Below are positions 60,177 to 64,000 of a DNA stretch of 64,000 nt, in pieces. Source of the DNA: Streptomyces musisoli (lineage in GTDB: Bacteria; Actinomycetota; Actinomycetes; Streptomycetales; Streptomycetaceae). A program made the position numbers and the translations under genes. The notes below the pieces were generated by a model. It ran no database searches. It saw only the letters and a program-made list of their open reading frames with translations, and was not told the origin of the DNA. The DNA lies in assembly GCF_016741855.1 (NCBI RefSeq), contig NZ_JAERRH010000002.1:806001-870000 (forward strand), written 5' to 3'. Numbering within the stretch: the first letter of the stretch is position 1; each line of letters begins with the position of its first letter.

Positions 60177-60641
60177 ATGACCGCGTACGTCGAAGCCGTG
60201 GCCCGGCGGACCGGCCCGCGCTGCCGGGGCGCCGCGAGGTACGTCGGCCTCGTCCTCCTGCTTTTCGTCTTCGCCTACGCTCCTGCGGCCCGGGCCTGGT
60301 CGGGCGGCTCCACGGCGCCCTCCGAGCGATGCAGTCCGGGCTGGGTGTGCGGTTGGACCGGCCCCTCGTACACCGGTGTGGTGAGCCCCGCGGGGCAGGA
60401 CATGCCGCGATACCCCGAGACGACCGCCTACGTCGGCTTCAGCAACGCGGCGTCGGTCTGGAACGGCGCTGGTACATGGCGCGCCGACGGCGAACTCTGG
60501 GGCCGGTGCGTCACCGTGTACAACGGCACCGCTTACCAGGGACGAGGCCTGACCCTCGCCCCCGGCCAGGGCATCGCGCAACTGCCCCCTTCCTTCGGCC
60601 ACGTCCACTCCCACCGCTTTCACACCTGCCGACTGTCCTGA
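60177..60641 (+). CDS. Second secreted I36-type protein
   Basis: 154 residues from the ATG at 60177. Residues 1-41 are a signal peptide ('RYVGLVLLLFVFAYAPAARA-W'). The mature part has 'CSPGWVCGWTGPSYTGVV', 'NAASVWNGAG', 'CVTVYNGTAYQGRGLTLAPGQGIAQLPPSFGHVHSHRFHTC', matching the small Cys-paired peptidase inhibitor I36 group. It is distantly related to the protein at 16832-17206. The natural target is unknown. Confidence 0.78.
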   Translation: MTAYVEAVARRTGPRCRGAARYVGLVLLLFVFAYAPAARAWSGGSTAPSERCSPGWVCGWTGPSYTGVVSPAGQDMPRYPETTAYVGFSNAASVWNGAGTWRADGELWGRCVTVYNGTAYQGRGLTLAPGQGIAQLPPSFGHVHSHRFHTCRLS

Positions 60642-60881
60642 CCCGCGGACCGGCACCGTCGGTCCGCAGCCTTGACGGTCAGGGGGATCGTCGACCACGG
60701 AGGCGTCGGCCGGGCGGATCTCCAGCACGGCAGAACGGCGGGCAGGCACAGCGGGTGCTCACCCAGGCCACCGACCACGGCGACACCATCGGCGTGCTGG
60801 AGCCGTGCCCGCCCGGCGGCTACGGTGGCCCGGCTGCGGAGCGCTGCGCACAGTGGCGTCCCGGGACCGGTTCTTGCCGTG

Positions 60882-61148
60882 TCAGGTGAGGGGGCGCTTG
60901 ACCAGGATCCGGAAGTCGGTGGCGGTCATTTCCTGCTGCATGTCCAGGGTGGGGGCCGGTGCGTCGAGCGTGGGCAGCCGCATGGCCTCGGCGTCCGAGC
61001 GGGGGAAACCGGCTCTGGCCAGGCCGAGGGTGACATGCGGCCAGTAGCCGTCTTCGGTGATGCCCAGGCGCTGGGTGATGTCGGTCTGCATCTCGCGGAG
61101 TTCCCCGGTGTGCTCGACGCCGAGGCGAACCTGCTCGCCGTTCTGCAC
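60882..61148 (-). pseudogene. C-terminal half of a 2'-5' RNA ligase-like (LigT) protein
   Basis: 88 residues: 'VEHTGELREMQTDITQRLGITEDGYWPHVTLGLARAGF', 'APTLDMQQEMTATDFRILVKR'. The 'HVTL' motif is the second HxTx of the 2H phosphoesterase fold; the first HxTx, and with it half of the active site, is missing. LigT-like proteins are usually about 170-190 residues. It is therefore a truncated relic, ending just before the lipase gene on the same strand. Confidence 0.65.
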
Positions 61149-61203
61149 GAGGTCGTCGCGGTCGGGCGCGATGGGTGTGTGTGGCGGCGGCGCGGTGCCG
61201 GGG

Positions 61204-62025
61204 TCAGGTGAGGTTCTTCTCCAGCGCGGTCAGGTAGCTGTGCATGAAGTGGTCACGGACGCCGTCGCCGGCGGGTGCCAGGGGGTCGGCGAGCAGGCCG
61301 GCGGCATGGTCGGCGAGGCCGCCGATCAGCGGCATCGCTTCGTGGACCTTGCCGTGGGAGTCGATGTAGCGCAGCGCGTCCACGTGGGAGTAAGGAGGCG
61401 CGGGCGGCATCTGGGGAACGACGTCGTTGTTGTTGACGAAACGGTACATCCGGCCCTTTAGGCCCTTGTTGTAGGCCTTCGCCAGGACGCTGTCGCAGGT
61501 GCGGGGCTGGCCGTAGGTGTAGACGCCGTCCGCTGCCAGGCGCGGGTCCTCCAGATACATGCGGGCGCCGGCGAGCATGGCGAGCGCCCCGCCCAGGCTG
61601 TGCCCGGTGAACCAGACGGTCTGCCCGTTGGTGCGCAGCTCGGCGTGGGTGTTCTTCACGTCGGGCCAGATCGACTCGAGCGCCTCGCCGAAGCCGTCGT
61701 GGACGTAGCCGGTGCCGGCCGGGCCGGTCCGGGGCGGGGTCGTGGCATCGGAGAGCCAGTCCTTGATCTGCTGCGGCTCCGTGCCACGGAACGCGGTGAC
61801 GATCACGTCGTCGCTGGCCATGGTGTAGGCCTGGGTGTCCTGAAGCGGGAACGGCGGGGTGAACCGTGTCTGGTGGTGCCGGACCGTGTCGCACCCCCAC
61901 TGCCTGGTCTGCGCCTCGATCGTGGCCTCGTCCTTGTACGCCAGGTCCGAGGCCAGTGCGAGCCAGTAGGCACGCTTGAGGCTGTAGTCGGTGGAACGGT
62001 GATCGATCTTCACGGGTACGGCCAC
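61204..62025 (-). CDS. Class 3 lipase family protein
   Basis: 273 residues from a GTG at 62025 with AGGAGG 8 nt upstream; the ATG at 62055 has no such site. The lipase_3 fold is clear: 'VIVTAFRGTEPQQIKDWLSDA', 'GYVHDGFGEALESIWPDV', nucleophile elbow 'VWFTGHSLGGALAMLAGARM', 'VYTYGQPRTCDSVLAKAYN', 'YRFVNNNDVVPQMP', 'YSHVDALRYI'. Ser-Asp-His residues are all present. No signal peptide. These enzymes hydrolyse acylglycerols or phospholipids. Confidence 0.92.
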   Translation of the reverse strand: MAVPVKIDHRSTDYSLKRAYWLALASDLAYKDEATIEAQTRQWGCDTVRHHQTRFTPPFPLQDTQAYTMASDDVIVTAFRGTEPQQIKDWLSDATTPPRTGPAGTGYVHDGFGEALESIWPDVKNTHAELRTNGQTVWFTGHSLGGALAMLAGARMYLEDPRLAADGVYTYGQPRTCDSVLAKAYNKGLKGRMYRFVNNNDVVPQMPPAPPYSHVDALRYIDSHGKVHEAMPLIGGLADHAAGLLADPLAPAGDGVRDHFMHSYLTALEKNLT

Positions 62026-62545
62026 AGCGGTATCCTCCTGGTTCGGGCCGGGCATCGACCGGCCGGCCGCACCGGCATCGGGCAGCCCTTCGGCCAAGCC
62101 TCGCCTCGGCGGAGGCACTTGCCTCCGGCACTACACCCCTTCCACGCCGACACGCCGACGGCCCCACGGTTCACCCAGATGGACAGAGCGCACCGGGGAC
62201 AAGGGCAGGAGCACGCCGCGCCTTGGCACACGCGCCCCGTCAGGCCGGCCAGCCCCGTTCCGCGCGGTGGCCGGACGCCGGGCCGTCACCCGTACCGGGT
62301 TCATCACGGCACCCTCACCCGTACCGGGTTCATCACGGCACCGTCACCCGTACCGGGTTCATCACGGCACCGTCACCCGTACCGGGTTCATCACGGCACC
62401 GTCACCCGTACCGGGTTCATCACGGCACCGTCACCCGTACCGGGTTCATCACGGCACCGTCACCCGTCCCGGGTTCATCACGGCACCGCTACCGCGGTCT
62501 CCGCCACTGCCGCCGACGCCGGATCTGCCCCGGCGCGAATCCTCG
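62026..62545. other. Intergenic region dominated by a 29-bp repeat array
   Basis: 520 nt. The first 120 nt carry the lipase promoter region. The repeat array fills 62285-62487. No gene was found; open frames across the array only reflect its 29-bp periodicity. Confidence 0.6.
62285..62487. repeat. 29-bp tandem repeat, seven copies
   Basis: Units start at 62285, 62314, 62343, 62372, 62401, 62430 and 62459. Copies 1 and 3-6 are identical, copy 2 differs at its first base and copy 7 by one substitution. Each holds ACCCG-TAC-CGGGT, a small inverted repeat, followed by TTCATCACGGCACC. There are no spacers. Confidence 0.97.
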
Positions 62546-62890
62546 CTAGCTCCTGGGGTGGTCGGCCAGGTAGTCCTGCACGATCGACTGGAAGCCAGGG
62601 TCGGGGCGCAGGCCGAGTGCGGTGGCACGTCGGTTGTCGAACACGGCCGGCCATGAGGCGACGATGGCTTCGGTGGCCGGGTCGGGCGAGATGGTGACCA
62701 GGTCGGCAGCGGTGTCGCCGGCCACGCGTCGCAGGGTGGTGAGTATGTCGGCGACGGAGACGGTCAGTGCGGGAAGGTTCACCGGCAGCGGGCCCTCCAG
62801 CTGTCCGGGCCCGGTGCCGCGTTCGGCTTCGGCGATGCGGAGGATCCCGTCGATGGTGCTTCTGGGAGAGGCCAGGGCCACTTTCTCGGC
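62546..62890 (-). pseudogene. C-terminal remnant of an NAD-dependent epimerase/dehydratase-like protein
   Basis: Minus strand: 'VALASPRSTIDGILRIAEAERGTG', 'GPLPVNLPALTVSVADILTTLRRVAGDTAADLVTISPDPATEAIVASWPAVFDNRRATALGLRPDPGFQSIVQDYL'. This matches the last third of D-erythronate dehydrogenase-like extended SDRs. The NAD-binding GxxGxxG half and the catalytic YxxxK are missing, and the open frame upstream is Arg-rich noise. A truncated relic. Confidence 0.7.
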
Positions 62891-63008
62891 CCGTCGCCTC
62901 TTCCGGGGCCTTTGCCGGACCCCACCGCATTCCGGCCGGTTCCGAGCCATCCCGGGTGAGGGCGTCCGCAACGGCCGTCGGTACTTCTCGCGGGGCTCAC
63001 CACATCGG

Positions 63009-63209
63009 TCACCCGAGGACGGTGGCAAGGGCTGCGGTCACGGCGGAGGCGAGGGTCAGCACGGCGGCGAACGCGGTTGCCGCACGGAAGAAGGCAGCGG
63101 GGTAGGTCGCGCCGTCGAGACGGGCGATCTTGCCGGCGACCGCCGCGGCAAGGAGTGCGGCGATCAGAACCAGGGCGATGGTGAACAGCACGACGGTGAG
63201 ACCGGACAC
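63009..63209 (-). CDS. Small two-helix membrane protein
   Basis: 66 residues from a GTG at 63209 with GGGAG 8 nt upstream. Two hydrophobic segments: 'LTVVLFTIALVLIAALLAAAVAGKIA' and 'AAFFRAATAFAAVLTLASAVTAALATVL'. It is divergent from the XRE/NB-ARC gene (126 nt apart). No family recognised; inner-membrane location is predicted. Confidence 0.7.
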   Translation of the reverse strand: MSGLTVVLFTIALVLIAALLAAAVAGKIARLDGATYPAAFFRAATAFAAVLTLASAVTAALATVLG

Positions 63210-63335
63210 GTCAGGCTCCCAAGAGCGTCGGAAAATGGTCTCCTCGAAGGTCGCGGATCCGATGTGCGCCATGGTTCAGGTGGCCGAAGATGGACATTGC
63301 TGAACAACAGCGTGCACGGCAGGCCGGGGGGCGAG

Positions 63336-64000
63336 ATGGGCGGCGCGGGAGACAGCAGGAGCGACTCGAATGAACCACGGGCGGCTCTGGCCAGACTTCA
63401 GGCATGCCTGACGGATGGTCTCGCGAAGTCCGGACAGAGCGTGACGCAGTTGGCCGGACTGACCAGGCTGGGGCGTACGACGGTGAGCAACGCCCTGAAC
63501 CAGGCTGAGGTCCCGTCAGCCAGGACGGTCGCCAGGATGGCCAAGGCGCTGCGGCTGAACCAGGAGGAGTTACTGGAGCTGCGCCGCCAGGCCGCCGCCG
63601 AACGGGACGAGCCGGATGGGCCGCAGCTGCCGGCGCCGGCGGAGACCGACGAAACTCCGGACCCCGAGGTCGAGGACGCGACCGTGCCGGAGGGGGCGCC
63701 GGCGCCCGACGGGCGTACCGGGCCGGTGACGCTGCCCCCGCTGGCGAAGGAGTTCACCGGGCGCGCCGGGGAACTGCGGGACATCCTCGACCGGCTCGAC
63801 CCCGCCGCGTCGGCCTCCCGGCCGGCCGACGTCCCCAGCGGCACGGCCCGACCGGCGACGGTCGTCGTCTCGGCGGTGATGGGCATGGGCGGGGTCGGCA
63901 AGACCGCCCTCGCCCTGCAAGCCGCCCACCGGGCCCGTCTGCGCGGCTGGTTCCCCGGCGGAATCCTCTTCGCCAACCTGTACGGCTACAGCCCCCACCA
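63336..64000 (+). CDS. XRE helix-turn-helix/NB-ARC STAND regulator, cut by the right edge
   Basis: At least 221 residues from the ATG at 63336 (GGGGGG 4-9 nt upstream); no stop before the edge. Residues 15-85 are an XRE-type domain ('LQACLTDGLAKSGQSVTQLAGLTRLGRTTVSNALNQAEVPSARTVARMAKALRLNQEELLELRRQAA'). After a Pro/Glu-rich linker, 'PPLAKEFTGRAGELRDILDRL' leads into the NB-ARC P-loop 'MGMGGVGKTALALQAAHRARLRGWFPGGILFANLYGY' (residues about 182-218). Such STAND proteins usually end in TPR repeats and act as signal-dependent regulators or effectors. Codon 79 is TTA (63570-63572). Confidence 0.88.
   Translation, partial: MGGAGDSRSDSNEPRAALARLQACLTDGLAKSGQSVTQLAGLTRLGRTTVSNALNQAEVPSARTVARMAKALRLNQEELLELRRQAAAERDEPDGPQLPAPAETDETPDPEVEDATVPEGAPAPDGRTGPVTLPPLAKEFTGRAGELRDILDRLDPAASASRPADVPSGTARPATVVVSAVMGMGGVGKTALALQAAHRARLRGWFPGGILFANLYGYSPH

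Noticed and set aside
59541..60749. 402-codon minus-strand open frame across 59.5-60.7 kb
   Set aside because: Arg/Gly-rich, overlaps the I36 gene and the 37-bp repeat, and has no ribosome site.
62285..62487. Possible CRISPR array from seven 29-bp repeats
   Set aside because: The units are directly abutting with no spacers and no cas genes are present; it is a tandem minisatellite.

Overview
The window is high-GC DNA with the codon bias, GTG starts, overlapping ATGA/TGATG gene junctions, secreted hydrolases and rare in-frame TTA codons typical of Streptomyces or a close relative. The many accessory genes, gene relics and intergenic minisatellites suggest a chromosome arm rather than the conserved core; that placement is an inference. 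No rRNA, tRNA, intact insertion sequence or CRISPR array was found.

Left part (1-8.1 kb): an edge-truncated zinc-ribbon protein, a secreted snapalysin metalloprotease, an overlapping SUKH-type/OGG-fold gene pair, a secreted CAP protein, a Ro60-like TROVE protein with a hairpin-bearing upstream region (possible Y RNA locus), and an HxlR regulator.

8.3-16.8 kb: a coherent beta-1,3-glucan utilisation locus. It holds a GH55 exo-beta-1,3-glucanase (signal peptide separated from the enzyme by an apparent frameshift), a secreted DUF1996 protein, a secreted clan GH-A hydrolase with a discoidin/CBM32 domain, a cytoplasmic GH3 beta-glucosidase and a LacI repressor. Three copies of an AGAGCGCTCT-type palindrome sit before the GH55 gene, the DUF1996 gene and the repressor gene, so the locus reads as a self-contained regulon.

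16.8-25.3 kb: an I36-type secreted inhibitor, a methyltransferase next to a decayed DHB-AMP ligase fragment, an alpha/beta-hydrolase fused to a MazG-like domain, a secreted RCC1-repeat protein, an NmrA-like NAD(P)-binding protein, DUF4331 and DUF3566 proteins.

25.5-35.6 kb: two tandem DUF4132 paralogues plus a 130-residue partner joined by TGATG overlaps, then an ABC/FtsX exporter and a two-component system whose kinase and regulator genes converge.

35.8-48.2 kb: GNAT acetyltransferase with a short upstream ORF, divergent LysR/YciI genes, divergent MFS/MocR-PdxR genes, a duplicated DUF6924 protein, a beta-propeller-amidohydrolase, and an ArsR-SRPBCC/DHFR-like operon with a probable leaderless promoter.

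48.4-53.5 kb: an ECF sigma factor, a 104-residue protein and a TPR-CHAT protease-like protein, with TTA codons in both large genes. This is the strongest candidate for an undescribed signalling or cell-death module.

53.6-64 kb: CbiZ, a DUF2975/XRE pair with palindromic operators, a lower-GC block (DUF7019-like and pentapeptide proteins), several gene relics (AraC, integrase, cupin, LigT, epimerase), a GH16-like protein, a second I36 protein, a class 3 lipase, a seven-copy 29-bp tandem repeat, and the start of an XRE/NB-ARC STAND regulator cut by the right edge.
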